Origin: Mesorhizobium sp. ORS 3324
GTDB lineage: Bacteria > Pseudomonadota > Alphaproteobacteria > Rhizobiales > Rhizobiaceae
Assembly: GCA_000824825.2 (NCBI GenBank)
Contig: LM655188.1
Coordinates: 269,561 to 325,206 of the forward strand
DNA: 55,646 nucleotides
Direction of reading: 5' to 3'
Every line of letters starts with the position of its first letter. Positions within the stretch are counted from its first letter, which is position 1. A program made the translations under genes and the position numbers. Under the pieces are notes generated by a model. That model ran no database searches, was not told the DNA's origin, and saw nothing but the letters and a program-made list of their open reading frames with translations. Below are positions 37,475 through 47,057 of the stretch, one piece after another.

Positions 37475-38640
37475 CAGACGAACGGCTTGCCGACCTTGTA
37501 TTTTTCCGGCACCAACCGCTTCAGATAGGCCATGCCGGCCTCCGACAGCTGGTTGACATCGGCTTTGAGGAAATCGTCCGGCATGTGGCGCGTCTTGCCT
37601 GCGACCGCCTTGAGCGGCACCTTCTTCAGCACGGTCTTCTTGCCGTCAAACTGCAAGGCCACCGAGCCGCCGCCTTCCTCGGCGACCGCAACCGCGAAGG
37701 CGCCGGCATCGAAGGCTTCCTTGGCGTCCACCGCGCTGATCGCGCCGACATAGCCGCGCGGCATGTAGCCCAGCGCATCGACGCGCGCCCGCTTGCCCGG
37801 CAGGCCTTCAGCGAGCGCGCGTTCGAGCGCCGCCGGCAGGTCGCTGCCCGACAATTTGACGTTGCCATGCTGGTCGCGCTCGAGCTTTTCCGGCGGCACC
37901 AGGCTTTCGACCAGCGCCCTGCCGTCGGCGGTGCTGACGCCTTCCGAAACGGCGACGATGCAGCGTTTATGGCGATCGAGCGTCCTGCGGACATCGTCGA
38001 TGAAACGTTCGGCGGAGAAGGCGCGCTCCGGCACATAGACGAGATGCGGACCGCTGTCGGGGTCGATCTGCCAGGCAGCCGCGGCGGCGGTGAGGAAGCC
38101 GGCATGCCGGCCCATGACGATGCCGACATAGATGCCGGGCAGCGCGCGGAAATCGAGATCGACGGAGAGGAAGGCGCCGGCGACAAATTCGGCGGCCGAG
38201 ATGAAGCCCGGCGTGTGGTCGTTCTCCTCGAGGTCGTTGTCGATGGTCTTCGGCGCATGCACGAAGGCGATGCTGCCGCCGGCGGCGTCGGTCAGGATCT
38301 GCTGGGTGCCGGAGGTGTCGTTGCCGCCGATATAGATGAAGGCATCGGCGCCGGCCTTCTTCAGGCCGTTGAGGATGACCTCGCAATAGGCGGCGTCGGG
38401 CTTGTCGCGGGTCGAGCCTAGGGCCGCGCTCGGCGTGCCGGCGATCAGCCGCAGCTGGTCCTCCGGAATGGCCGAGAGGTCGATGTAGTTGCCGTCGCGG
38501 ATGCCGCGCACGCCATGAATCGAGCCCAGCACCTTGGCGCCTGGATGACGCTTGCGTATCTCCAGCGTGGCGCCGACAACCGTCTGGTTGATGACGGCGG
38601 TCGGGCCGCCGCCCTGCGCGATGACGAAGGTTCCGGCCAT
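37474..38640 (-). CDS. 6-phosphofructokinase, pyrophosphate-dependent type
   Basis: A 388-residue PFK. Motifs: GGGPTAVIN (10-18), GGNDTSGT (105-112), PKTIDND (130-136) and MGRHAG (176-181). An Asp at the fourth position of the GGND block and the Lys of PKTIDND indicate use of pyrophosphate instead of ATP; the Asn where most PPi enzymes have Asp is a small deviation. PPi-PFK works in both directions, so it can serve glycolysis or gluconeogenesis. Many rhizobia lack ATP-PFK. Start 38640; coupled by ATGA to the MBL hydrolase. Confidence 0.9.
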   Translation of the reverse strand: MAGTFVIAQGGGPTAVINQTVVGATLEIRKRHPGAKVLGSIHGVRGIRDGNYIDLSAIPEDQLRLIAGTPSAALGSTRDKPDAAYCEVILNGLKKAGADAFIYIGGNDTSGTQQILTDAAGGSIAFVHAPKTIDNDLEENDHTPGFISAAEFVAGAFLSVDLDFRALPGIYVGIVMGRHAGFLTAAAAAWQIDPDSGPHLVYVPERAFSAERFIDDVRRTLDRHKRCIVAVSEGVSTADGRALVESLVPPEKLERDQHGNVKLSGSDLPAALERALAEGLPGKRARVDALGYMPRGYVGAISAVDAKEAFDAGAFAVAVAEEGGGSVALQFDGKKTVLKKVPLKAVAGKTRHMPDDFLKADVNQLSEAGMAYLKRLVPEKYKVGKPFV

Positions 38641-38787
38641 GATCTCTCTCCCGAAGCGAAGGTTTTCAGAGCACCTTCGCCTGTCTTGAGGCATCGCGCA
38701 ACGGAAGAAACTTATGCATGCCGCCCAAAAGCGCGCAGCGGTTTTGGGATGACAGCACGCATCAGAAAAAGATGCGTGCTGCGCGGA

Positions 38788-39558
38788 TCAGACGACGACG
38801 ACCGGGTTCTTCTTCGAGACGCGGTTGTAGAGGTCGATGATGTCCTGGTTGATCAGCCGCACGCAGCCAGACGACATCGCCTGGCCGATGCTCCACCATT
38901 CGGGCGAGCCGTGGATGCGGTAGCCGGTGTCCTTGCCGTTCTGGTAGATATAGAGGGCGCGGGCGCCGAGCGGATTGGTGAGGCCGCCGGGCTGGCCGCC
39001 CTGCCATTTCACCAGCTCCGGCTTGCGCTGGATCATCTCCGGCGGCGGCGTCCAGACCGGCCATTCGCGGCCATACTGGATGTTGGCGCGGCCCGACCAG
39101 CGGAAGCCGTCCTTGCCAATGCCGACGCCGTAGCGGATGGCATCGCCGCCTGGCTGGACCAGATAGAGCATGCGTTCCTGCAGATGGACGACGATGGTGC
39201 CGGGCGCCTCGCCCGTCTTGTCGACGACGATCTGGCGGCGGAACTGCGGCTTGACCTTCTGCCAAGGCACGGCAGGCACCTGGAAGCCGCCATCGGTGAG
39301 CGAAGCATACATCACGTCCGGGCCGGTGATGTTCTTGTCGACGCTGATCGCCGGGCGCATGGGATGCACGGAGCCTGTGGTGGTGTCGTCGAGCTGCAAT
39401 TGCGGCAGGTCGAGCGTGTCGGTGGTGCTGCAACCGGCAATGCCGAGCAGCGCCATGGCGCCGGCGCCGGCAAGCATGGCGCGGCGGGAAAGCTGAATTT
39501 CGGTTTCGATTGTATCGCCGTACGAAGGCGGCGTCAGATCCTGCGGCAACTCGCGCAT
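38788..39558 (-). CDS. L,D-transpeptidase (YkuD family), lipoprotein-like
   Basis: A 256-residue cell-envelope enzyme that makes 3-3 cross-links in peptidoglycan or links proteins to it. The catalytic signature is YRIHGSPEWWSIGQAMSSGCVRL with His 216 and Cys 232. The N-terminus has SRRAMLAG (twin-arginine-like) followed by a hydrophobic run and LGIAGC, so the protein may be a Tat-exported lipoprotein with lipid on Cys 43. An earlier in-frame ATG at 39624 is less likely because it would extend the pre-signal region to 45 residues. Confidence 0.9.
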   Translation of the reverse strand: MRELPQDLTPPSYGDTIETEIQLSRRAMLAGAGAMALLGIAGCSTTDTLDLPQLQLDDTTTGSVHPMRPAISVDKNITGPDVMYASLTDGGFQVPAVPWQKVKPQFRRQIVVDKTGEAPGTIVVHLQERMLYLVQPGGDAIRYGVGIGKDGFRWSGRANIQYGREWPVWTPPPEMIQRKPELVKWQGGQPGGLTNPLGARALYIYQNGKDTGYRIHGSPEWWSIGQAMSSGCVRLINQDIIDLYNRVSKKNPVVVV

Positions 39559-39786
39559 ACACCAAACCCTACGCTGTCGGCGGGAAGCACGGTCCGGCCG
39601 AATGCAGGCATTTTCATCATTCATGGTTGAAAAAGCGTGAAAGCCGTCGGGCGGAATTTAACCCTAACGGCCCGTTACTCCGCTGAAGGGGCAGGCAGGC
39701 CGGGTGTCGAAGATTTTCCGCATGCCCTCTTTACAATCGCGACGACCCCAGGATTTATCCTGTTCTTTGCGCTCAAGGAGTAGGGA

Positions 39787-40410
39787 ATGTCCTTCGAAAA
39801 CTGGGCTGCCTTTGCCGCCGCCTCCACCATTCTTCTCGTCATCCCGGGCCCGACGATCCTCCTGGTCGTCTCCTATGCGCTGGGCCAGGGCTGGCGCACC
39901 GCGCTGCCGATGGCGGTTGGCGTCGCGCTGGGCGACTTCACGGCGATGACGCTGTCGATGCTGGGCATCGGCGCGCTGCTTGCAGCTTCGGCCACGGTGT
40001 TCACGGTGCTCAAGGTTATCGGCGCCGGCTACCTGATCTATCTCGGCATAAAGCTGTTCCGCGCCGGCGGCGCGCTGAAGGCGGAGCCGCGCACCGACGC
40101 CGTCTCGGCGGCAAGGATGATGGCGCATGCCTGGCTGGTCACGGCACTCAACCCGAAGAGCATCACCTTCTTCGTCGCCTTCCTGCCACAGTTCCTCGAC
40201 CGGCACGCCGATTTCTGGACGCAGATGCTGGTCTTCGAGGCGACCTTCCTCGCGCTCGCTTTCACCAACGCCTTGGGCTACGCGCTGATTGCCGCCAGGG
40301 CCCGCGCGATCGTGCGCAACCCGAAGGCGATCCGCGTCTTCAACCGCACCGGCGGGACGCTGCTGGTCGGCGCCGGCATCGCCACGGTGGCGATGCGCTC
40401 GGGGAATTGA
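39787..40410 (+). CDS. LysE-family amino-acid exporter
   Basis: A 207-residue inner-membrane protein. LLVIPGPTILLVVSYALGQG near residues 16-35 is the LysE/RhtB signature. Further hydrophobic helices lie at about 40-65, 68-90, 110-140, 145-170 and 185-205, giving the usual six. A clear AAGGAG lies before the ATG. It probably exports an amino acid or homoserine-lactone-like compound; the substrate is not readable. Confidence 0.92.
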   Translation: MSFENWAAFAAASTILLVIPGPTILLVVSYALGQGWRTALPMAVGVALGDFTAMTLSMLGIGALLAASATVFTVLKVIGAGYLIYLGIKLFRAGGALKAEPRTDAVSAARMMAHAWLVTALNPKSITFFVAFLPQFLDRHADFWTQMLVFEATFLALAFTNALGYALIAARARAIVRNPKAIRVFNRTGGTLLVGAGIATVAMRSGN

Positions 40411-40523
40411 GGCTCGGCTCGGCTCGGCCTAGCCGAAGCCCTGTCTTCGCCGGTTGGCGGGCCAACGATCGATGTTTTAGGATCGCATCGGTTCGACCAA
40501 CGAGCAGCATCGAAGGACACGCA

Positions 40524-41849
40524 ATGGCGCTGAAGGACGCATTCGGCCTGGCTTATTCAGGCGCGACCGAAGCCGGGTTCTCGTCCTACGCCAGGGCCGT
40601 CCACGAGTTGCAATGCTTCATCGGCGACCCGGTCGCTACAATCGACCGCGCGATCGCCGACGACCACGGCTTCGTGATGGCGCATGTGTTCAAAGGCTAT
40701 CTGTTCGGCCTCGCCACGGAGCGGGACGCGACGGCAGTCGCGCGGTCCTGCCACGAAGCAGCGCTGCCGCTTGTAGGCGCAACGAGCGAGCAGGCGCATG
40801 TCGCGGCCCTCGGCCACCTCGCCGGTGGACGCTGGCATGAGGCCGCCCGCGTCCTGGAAGACATTGCGATCGACAATCCGCTCGACGCGCTGGCGCTGCA
40901 GATTGGGCATCAGATCGATTTCTTCACGGGCAATGCCCGCATGCTGCGCGACCGGATCGGCCGGGCGCTGCCGGCCTGGCAGAAGAGCATGCCGGGTTAC
41001 CACGCCATTCTCGGCATGCAGGCCTTCGGGCTGGAGGAAATGGGCGACTATGCGCGCGCCGAAAGCTTCGGCCGGCAGGCGATCGAGATCGAGCCGCGCG
41101 ATGGCTGGGCGCAGCATGCAGTCGCCCATGTCATGGAAATGCAGAGCCGGCAAAGGGACGGCATCGCCTGGATGCGCGCAAACCCAGACGCGTGGTCGAC
41201 GGACAGCTTCTTGAAAATCCACAATTGGTGGCACCTGGCGCTGTTCCACTACGACCTGGGCGAAACCGACGAGGTTCTAGCGCTCTATGACGGGCCGATC
41301 TACGGCGACCGCTCGACGCTGGCGCTCAACATGGTCGACGCCTCGGCGATCCTGTGGCGTCTCCATCTCGGCGGCATTGATGTCGGCGACCGCTGGGCGG
41401 CACTTGCCGAAAACTGGGCGCCGAAGGCCGCCGCCGGCAATTATGCCTTCAACGACGCGCATGCGATGATGGCCTTTGTCGGCGCCGGACTGGTGGCACC
41501 GGCCCGAACCTTGCTGGAACAGCAGCGCGAGGCGATGCGGGGCGACGACGACAACGCCGTCTTCACGCGCGATGTCGGTCATCCGCTGACCTTAGCCATC
41601 CAAGCGTTCGGCGCAGGCAATTACGATGAGGTCGTGCGGCTGATCCGGCCGATCCGCTCGATCGCGCACCGCTTCGGCGGCAGCCATGCGCAGCGCGACG
41701 TGATCGACCTGACGCTGATCGAGGCGGCGCTGCGCGCCGGTGATCGCGCGTTGGCGCGAGCGCTTGCGGCCGAGCGCCGGCTGGCGCGGCCGGACAGCCC
41801 GCTGTCGGCGCTGTTCTTACGGCGCGCCGCCGATTTGTCAGAGAATTGA
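40524..41849 (+). CDS. TPR-containing protein of the TTC38 type
   Basis: A 441-residue helical-repeat protein. AVHELQCFIGDPVATIDRAIADD, AHVFKGYLFGLATE, QAIEIEPRDGWAQHAVAHVMEM, HNWWHLALFHYDLGETDEVLALYDGPI and HRFGGSHAQRDVIDLTLIEAAL match the plan of tetratricopeptide-repeat protein 38. Function of the bacterial members is unknown. The ATG at 40524 is preceded by GAAGGA. It follows the LysE-type gene by 113 bases, with a GGCTC triplication between them that may form a weak hairpin. Confidence 0.85.
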   Translation: MALKDAFGLAYSGATEAGFSSYARAVHELQCFIGDPVATIDRAIADDHGFVMAHVFKGYLFGLATERDATAVARSCHEAALPLVGATSEQAHVAALGHLAGGRWHEAARVLEDIAIDNPLDALALQIGHQIDFFTGNARMLRDRIGRALPAWQKSMPGYHAILGMQAFGLEEMGDYARAESFGRQAIEIEPRDGWAQHAVAHVMEMQSRQRDGIAWMRANPDAWSTDSFLKIHNWWHLALFHYDLGETDEVLALYDGPIYGDRSTLALNMVDASAILWRLHLGGIDVGDRWAALAENWAPKAAAGNYAFNDAHAMMAFVGAGLVAPARTLLEQQREAMRGDDDNAVFTRDVGHPLTLAIQAFGAGNYDEVVRLIRPIRSIAHRFGGSHAQRDVIDLTLIEAALRAGDRALARALAAERRLARPDSPLSALFLRRAADLSEN

Positions 41850-41887
41850 CCCGAAGCGGATCTTGTCATAAGAACTGGCCAAGCCAG

Positions 41888-41910
41888 ATTTTTTCGGGAT
41901 CCGAAAAAAT
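41888..41910. promoter_or_regulatory. Inverted repeat just before xylB
   Basis: ATTTTTTCGG and CCGAAAAAAT flank GAT. The arms pair perfectly and lie 20 bases before the xylB start codon, near its GGGAGGA ribosome site. It could be a xyl operator. However, CGGGATCC is also the centre of the TAGAGC-type repeat at 52580, so it may instead be a repeat fragment. It is not followed by a gene end, so I do not call it a terminator. Confidence 0.45.
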
Positions 41911-41930
41911 TACGGCAATGGGAGGACATC

Positions 41931-43385
41931 ATGTATCTCGGCCTCGACCTGGGCACATCAGGCGTCAAGGCGCTGCTCATCGATGATCGCCAGAAGATCG
42001 TCGGCTCCGGCCATGGTTCGCTCGAGGTCTCGCGGCCGCATGCTGGCTGGTCCGAGCAGGACCCCGCGTATTGGATCGTGGCCTGCGAGAAGGCGATAGC
42101 CGAGCTCAAGGTCTCGCACCCCACGGAGCTCGCGGCCGTCAAAGGTATGGGCCTTTCCGGCCAGATGCATGGCGCCACCTTGCTCGATGCCGGCGACAAG
42201 GTACTGCGCCCCTGTATCCTGTGGAACGACACGCGCAGCCATGTCGAGGCGGCAGCGCTCGACGCCGACCCGCGCTTCCGCAGGCTCACCGGCAACATCG
42301 TCTTTCCGGGCTTCACGGCACCGAAGCTCGTCTGGGTGAAGAACAACGAGCCGGCAATCTTCGCCAAGGTGGCCAAGGTGCTGCTGCCAAAAGACTATCT
42401 GCGGCTTTGGCTGACGGGCGAGCATATTTCGGAAATGTCGGATTCGGCCGGCACCTCCTGGCTCGATGTCGGCAAGCGTCGCTGGTCGCCAGAGCTGCTT
42501 GCGGCGACATCGCTCGACGAAAGACACATGCCGTCGCTGGTCGAAGGCTCGGCGAAGGCCGGCGGCCTGCGCGGCGAGCTCGCATCGAAGTGGGGCATTG
42601 CGGCCGGCATCCCGGTTGCCGGCGGCGCCGGCGACAATGCGGCCTCGGCCTGCGGCATGGGCACGGTCCGCGCCGGCCACGCCTTCGTGTCGCTCGGCAC
42701 GTCGGGTGTGCTCTTCGCCGCCAATGCGTCCTATCTGCCCAATCCGGAAAGCGCGGTGCACACCTTCTGCCACGCGCTGCCCGACACCTGGCACCAAATG
42801 GGCGTGATCCTGTCGGCTACCGATTCGCTCAACTGGCTGTCGGAGATCACCGGCAAAGGCGCCGGCGAACTGACCGGCGAGCTCGGCGAGACGCTCAAGA
42901 CGCCGACGGGCGTAACGTTCCTGCCTTATCTGTCGGGCGAGCGCACGCCGCACAATGATTCCGCCATCCGCGGTTCCTTCACCGGCCTCGCGCATCAGTC
43001 GAGCCGCGCCGTGCTGACGCAGGCCGTGCTCGAAGGCGTGGCGTTTGCCTTCCGCGACAGCCTGGAAGCGCTGAAGACGGCCGGCACCACGCTGACCAGG
43101 GTGACCGCGATCGGCGGCGGCTCGCGTTCTCGCTACTGGCTGAAGGCGATCGCCACCGCGCTGCAGCTGCCGGTCGACATTCCGGCCGACGGCGATTTCG
43201 GCGCCGCCTTCGGCGCGGCGCGGCTCGGCCTGATCGCCGCGACCGGCGCCGATCCGCTTGCCGTCTGCACGGCACCGGCGACCGACGCGACGATCGAACC
43301 TGATGCATCGCTCGGCGGCGCCTTCGCGGACGCCTATCAGCGCTACCGCGCGCTCTATCCGGCGGTCAGGGCTGCAACCGCGTGA
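41931..43385 (+). CDS. xylB: Xylulokinase
   Basis: A 484-residue FGGY-family sugar kinase that phosphorylates D-xylulose. Nucleotide-binding motifs are [13 protein letters not shown] at the N-terminus and [21 protein letters not shown] in domain II. Substrate-site segments [12 protein letters not shown] and [13 protein letters not shown] are those of XylB rather than of glycerol kinase. xylA follows, but a palindromic element and an opposing SnoaL-like gene come between them, so the two are probably not on one short transcript. Confidence 0.95.
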   Translation: MYLGLDLGTSGVKALLIDDRQKIVGSGHGSLEVSRPHAGWSEQDPAYWIVACEKAIAELKVSHPTELAAVKGMGLSGQMHGATLLDAGDKVLRPCILWNDTRSHVEAAALDADPRFRRLTGNIVFPGFTAPKLVWVKNNEPAIFAKVAKVLLPKDYLRLWLTGEHISEMSDSAGTSWLDVGKRRWSPELLAATSLDERHMPSLVEGSAKAGGLRGELASKWGIAAGIPVAGGAGDNAASACGMGTVRAGHAFVSLGTSGVLFAANASYLPNPESAVHTFCHALPDTWHQMGVILSATDSLNWLSEITGKGAGELTGELGETLKTPTGVTFLPYLSGERTPHNDSAIRGSFTGLAHQSSRAVLTQAVLEGVAFAFRDSLEALKTAGTTLTRVTAIGGGSRSRYWLKAIATALQLPVDIPADGDFGAAFGAARLGLIAATGADPLAVCTAPATDATIEPDASLGGAFADAYQRYRALYPAVRAATA

Positions 43386-43391
43386 ATATGC

Positions 43392-43561
43392 GCGAGGCGC
43401 CCCCCTCTGCCCTGCCGGACATCTCCCCCTCAAGGGGGGAGATTGGCAGTTTTGGCGCCGCGTTCAATGCTGCAACGCTGGAGATTGGCGAAAGCCGGCG
43501 CGTGAGTCGATCTCCCCCCTTGAGGGGGAGATGGCCGGCAGGCCAGAGGGGGGTGCCTCGC
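43392..43561. repeat. Palindromic element with ~50-base terminal inverted repeats, copy 1
   Basis: Begins GCGAGGCGCCCCCCTCTG and ends with the complement CAGAGGGGGGTGCCTCGC. Inside each end is a second palindrome (CTCCCCCTCAAGGGGGGAG and CTCCCCCCTTGAGGGGGAG). The middle about 70 bases is unique-like, with GGAGATTGGCGAAAGCC. A second copy in the same orientation starts at 55520. It begins six bases after the xylB stop. No transposase; probably a non-autonomous element. Confidence 0.8.
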
Positions 43562-43582
43562 ACCTCCCCTCCCCAATTCGCC

Positions 43583-43945
43583 TCACTGCGCCGGCACCTT
43601 GTCGAGGAAGCCGGTGACGCTCTTCAGGCGGCCGTTCTCGATAACGCCGATATCGGTGCCTTCGATGACGGACTCTGCGCCCTCAGGTCCCAGATTCCAC
43701 GAGAAGCGCATGCGGTCGGCGAAGCCGTCCGGCTGGCCTTTCAGCGAGAAGCGGAAGCCGGCGAAGCGCTGCTGCACACCGTCGATCAGCGCGGCGACGC
43801 CGTCATGGCCGTCGCCCTGCATGACCGGGTCGCGATAGCTGACATCCTTGGTGAAGGCAGCCTCGAGCAGGGCCTTGCGGCGCGTCGCATCGCTCTCGTT
43901 CCAGGCGGAGATGTAGTTGCGGGCGATCGTGTTGAGGTCGGTCAT
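43583..43945 (-). CDS. SnoaL-like / NTF2-fold protein
   Basis: A 120-residue protein with the SnoaL-like pattern: [50 protein letters not shown], and [23 protein letters not shown]. Start 43945 has GAAGG at good spacing; an upstream ATG (43954) would overlap that site. It is divergent from xylA (111-base gap) and separated from xylB by the palindromic element. Function unknown; distinct from the SnoaL-like protein at 19489. Confidence 0.82.
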   Translation of the reverse strand: MTDLNTIARNYISAWNESDATRRKALLEAAFTKDVSYRDPVMQGDGHDGVAALIDGVQQRFAGFRFSLKGQPDGFADRMRFSWNLGPEGAESVIEGTDIGVIENGRLKSVTGFLDKVPAQ

Positions 43946-44056
43946 TGTCTTCATCCTTCGTTGGACCGTTTCGACATGATCTTTTCGCCCCACAGAAGAG
44001 CGAAACCAATTACGCCTGAGGTAATCGGGCAGAAGCATTCGGAGAGGAAGGAAACC

Positions 44057-45382
44057 ATGAGCAGCGGATTTTTCGGCGACATCAAGAAGATCAAGTATGA
44101 GGGGCCGGATTCGACCAATCCGCTGGCCTACCGGTACTACAACCCGGACGAGGTGGTGGCCGGCAAGCGGCTGGAAGACCACCTGCGCTTCGCCGTCGCC
44201 TACTGGCATTCCTTCGCCTGGCAGGGCGGCGATCCGTTCGGCGGCCAGACCTTCGACCGCCCCTGGTTCGCCAAGCCCGGCGGCATCGACACGATGGACC
44301 TGGCGAAGCTCAAGGCCGACGTCGCCTTCGAGATGTTCTCGCTGCTCGGCGTGCCCTATTTCTGCTTCCACGACGCCGATGTCCGCCCCGAGGGCAAGGA
44401 TTTTTCCGACAGTGCGGCGCGCCTCGACGAGATCGCCGATTATTTTGCCGGCAAGATGAAAGAGACCGGCGTCAAGCTGCTGTGGGGCACGGCGAACCTC
44501 TTCTCGCACCGCCGCTTCATGGCGGGCGCCGCCACCAATCCCGATCCGGACGTGTTCGCCTATGCGGCGGCGACGGTGAAGAAATGCATCGACATCACCA
44601 AGAAGCTGAAGGGCGAGAACTACGTGCTGTGGGGCGGGCGCGAGGGCTATGAGACGCTGCTCAACACCGACCTCGCCCGCGAGCAGGAGCAGGCCGGCCG
44701 CTTCCTCAACCTCGTCGTCGACTACAAGCACAAGATCGGCTTCAAGGGCACGATCCTGATCGAGCCGAAGCCGCAGGAGCCGACCAAGCACCAGTACGAC
44801 TACGATGTCGCCACCGTCTACGGCTTCCTGAAACGCTTCGGGCTGGAGAAGGAGGTCAAGCTCAACATCGAGCAGGGCCATGCGATCCTTGCCGGCCATT
44901 CCTTCGAGCACGAGCTGGCCTTGGCCAATGCTCTGGGCATCTTCGGCTCGATCGACATGAACCGCAACGACTACCAGTCCGGCTGGGACACCGACCAGTT
45001 CCCCAACAATGTGCCGGAAATGGCGCTGGCCTATTACCAGATCCTGCAGGGCGGCGGCTTCAAGACCGGCGGCACCAATTTCGACGCCAAGCTTCGCCGC
45101 CAGTCGCTCGACCCTGAGGACCTGCTGGTCGGCCACATCGGCGGCATGGACGCCTGCGCGCGCGGCCTCAAGGCGGCGGCCAGGATGATCGAGGACAGGG
45201 CGCTGTCCGGTCCGCTCGCCGAACGTTATGCCGGCTGGAACACGGCCGAGGGCAAGGCGATGCTTTCCGGCAAGCGCACGCTGGAGGAGATCGCCGAGCG
45301 CGTGGTGAAGAAGAAGATCGAGCCGCAGCCGCGCTCCGGCCGGCAGGAGCTGCTGGAGAACATCGTCAACAGGTATGTTTAA
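44057..45382 (+). CDS. xylA: Xylose isomerase
   Basis: A 441-residue TIM-barrel enzyme that converts D-xylose to D-xylulose. Catalytic and metal motifs are [11 protein letters not shown] (His 105, Asp 106), [53 protein letters not shown] (metal ligands) and [19 protein letters not shown]. Length is normal for the family. The ATG follows GGAGAGGAAGG. It shares a divergent region with the SnoaL-like gene; an ATTAC/GTAAT inverted repeat lies at 44009-44025 in that region. Confidence 0.96.
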   Translation: MSSGFFGDIKKIKYEGPDSTNPLAYRYYNPDEVVAGKRLEDHLRFAVAYWHSFAWQGGDPFGGQTFDRPWFAKPGGIDTMDLAKLKADVAFEMFSLLGVPYFCFHDADVRPEGKDFSDSAARLDEIADYFAGKMKETGVKLLWGTANLFSHRRFMAGAATNPDPDVFAYAAATVKKCIDITKKLKGENYVLWGGREGYETLLNTDLAREQEQAGRFLNLVVDYKHKIGFKGTILIEPKPQEPTKHQYDYDVATVYGFLKRFGLEKEVKLNIEQGHAILAGHSFEHELALANALGIFGSIDMNRNDYQSGWDTDQFPNNVPEMALAYYQILQGGGFKTGGTNFDAKLRRQSLDPEDLLVGHIGGMDACARGLKAAARMIEDRALSGPLAERYAGWNTAEGKAMLSGKRTLEEIAERVVKKKIEPQPRSGRQELLENIVNRYV

Positions 45383-45440
45383 GGGGATGCGCTTCCGCTG
45401 ATTTCAGCCTTCGCTTGCTTCTCAGGAGAAGTCCTGCAGC

Positions 45441-45628
45441 GTCGGCGCTGCCCCTCACCTGCCTGCCGGCATCCTCTCCCCGTATAGTGGACGGGGAGAG
45501 GGACGCTCTGATCGACGGTTTCGCGAATCGCCAACGTTGCAAGACGGGCGCCGACGTCGCGGCCAGCCTCCTTCTCCGCGTCACTATACGGGGAGAAGGT
45601 CCCGGCAGGGGATGAGGGGCGGCGCCGA
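45441..45628. repeat. CTCTCCCCGT/ACGGGGAGAG palindromic element, copy 3
   Basis: Opens with GGCGCTGCCCCTCACCTGCC and a hairpin CTCTCCCCGT/ACGGGGAGAG, then an 81-base spacer, then a hairpin CTCCGCGT ... ACGGGGAGAAGG and GATGAGGGGCGGCGCC. The outer ends are complementary. It follows xylA by 58 bases. The rest of the 467-base gap (45383-45849) holds only GAGCAGTTCCGCATCCGTGA, a TAGAGC-type repeat piece at about 45685, and no gene. Confidence 0.8.
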
Positions 45629-45849
45629 CTTCGACTGTTACCGGATGCGGCGTTCCGTCCGAAACGGTTCAAAAACAAATAGATAGAGCAGTTCCGCATC
45701 CGTGAAACGATGAACCTCCCTGGTTCCGGTCGAGGACAAGGTTTTGCCCCGCCCTGCCTCTCAATCGCCCCGCTCTTGCCTTCAAACAGCCGTCACGGAT
45801 CTCCTATATTGTGGACATGCGGCGGGAAGGAAAGAAGGAGGCGAAACGT

Positions 45850-46053
45850 ATGCAGCACGAACGCGAAATCGACGCCCTGCTCTCTCCGGGCGAGGCTGGC
45901 TCGATCATCGATCGGCTGATGGCGCTGCCGCATTCGAAAGACAGCGCCCGTAAGGCAAATGAATGGGACCGCGCGGTCGCCGCGCGGCTGGAAACGGCGC
46001 TGGCCAAGAGCATGCGCTCGCGCATTGTTCGCGACGGCCGCGACGCCGCCTGA
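45850..46053 (+). CDS. Small hypothetical protein
   Basis: A 67-residue, charged, helix-rich protein (REIDALLSPGEAGSIIDRLMALP, WDRAVAARLETALAKSMRSR) with no membrane segment. The start at 45850 has an AAGGAGG ribosome site with eight-base spacing; ATG 45811 is upstream of that site and would add 13 residues. I do not recognise the family. Strong ribosome site supports a real gene. Confidence 0.6.
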   Translation: MQHEREIDALLSPGEAGSIIDRLMALPHSKDSARKANEWDRAVAARLETALAKSMRSRIVRDGRDAA

Positions 46054-46128
46054 TTATTCCGGGGCCTGATTCGGTGGCCCTGTCTTCCTTGGTTTGACGA
46101 ACGGAGACTGTTTCTCCATCCTGCACCG

Positions 46129-46899
46129 ATGATACGCGCGGTGCTGCTCGACCTTGCGGGTGTCGTCTATGACGGCGACACCCCGATACCGGGCGCTGTG
46201 GCCGCGGTCGAGCGTTTGCGCAAGGCCGGACTGCCGCTCCGCTTCGTCAGCAACACGACACGTTCGCCGCGCCACAGGATCATCGCACAGCTTGGCGCGC
46301 TGGGCGTCGAGGTTGCGGATGAAGAATTGCTGACGCCGGCGCGCGCCGCGGTCGAATGGCTGCGCAGGCATGGCAGCCGGCCGCATCTGCTCGTCCATCC
46401 CGACCTCGAAGCCGAGTTTTCCGGCCTGGAGGGCGGCAAGGGTCGCGCCGTCGTCGTCGGCGATGCCGGCGAGGCCTTCGACTATGCGAGCCTCAACCGG
46501 GCGTTCCGCGAACTGGTCGTCGGCGCCGATTTTCTGGCGCTGGCCACCAATCGCACCTTCAAGGATGCCGACGGTGAGCTCAGCCTCGATGCCGGCGCCT
46601 TCGTGGCGGCCCTCGAGTTCGCCAGCCGACGGAGCCCGGTCGTGCTCGGCAAGCCGTCGCCGGATTTCTTCCACTCGTCGCTTGCCGATTCGAACTGCCC
46701 GGCGGCCGATGCGGTCATGGTCGGCGACGATGCCGAAAGCGATATCGCTGGCGCGCTCAGCGCCGGGCTTGGCGCGGCGCTGCTCGTGCGGACCGGCAAA
46801 TACCGCCCCGACGACGAGACACGCTTCGATCCCGCTCCAACCGCGGTTGTCGACGACCTCGCCGCCGCGACCGATTGGATACTGAAAGCGCCGCGTTGA
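46129..46899 (+). CDS. HAD-superfamily class IIA hydrolase (HDHD2/LHPP-like)
   Basis: A 256-residue phosphatase. Motif I is LLDLAGVVYDGD: the nucleophile Asp is present, but the position usually held by the acid/base Asp is Ala, as Ser is in HDHD2/LHPP relatives. Motif II FVSNTTRSP, a class IIA cap, then GKPSPDFFH (motif III Lys) and MVGDDAESDIAGALSAG (motif IV) complete the fold. Substrate unknown. The following cupin gene is unrelated by spacing. Confidence 0.87.
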   Translation: MIRAVLLDLAGVVYDGDTPIPGAVAAVERLRKAGLPLRFVSNTTRSPRHRIIAQLGALGVEVADEELLTPARAAVEWLRRHGSRPHLLVHPDLEAEFSGLEGGKGRAVVVGDAGEAFDYASLNRAFRELVVGADFLALATNRTFKDADGELSLDAGAFVAALEFASRRSPVVLGKPSPDFFHSSLADSNCPAADAVMVGDDAESDIAGALSAGLGAALLVRTGKYRPDDETRFDPAPTAVVDDLAAATDWILKAPR

Positions 46900-47057
46900 A
46901 AGGGATTCAGGCGACGCGCTTTAAGCTTTGTTTGATGAATGTCGTGGCCCCAAAACCGCTGCGCACATTTGAGTGACATGCATCAGGCGCCGTGCTCGTC
47001 ACCCTTTGCATCGGCGCCGCATGGGAACCGCCACCACGATCGAAAGGATGTGAGACC

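Noticed and set aside
43382..44056. N-terminal extension of xylA reading through the palindromic element
   Set aside because: The frame passes through repeat DNA and the antisense of a SnoaL-like gene; the ATG at 44057 has a strong ribosome site and gives the usual XylA length.
46129..46899. HAD hydrolase inactivated by loss of the second Asp in motif I
   Set aside because: Relatives of the HDHD2/LHPP type also lack that Asp and keep a small residue there, so it is not evidence of a broken gene.
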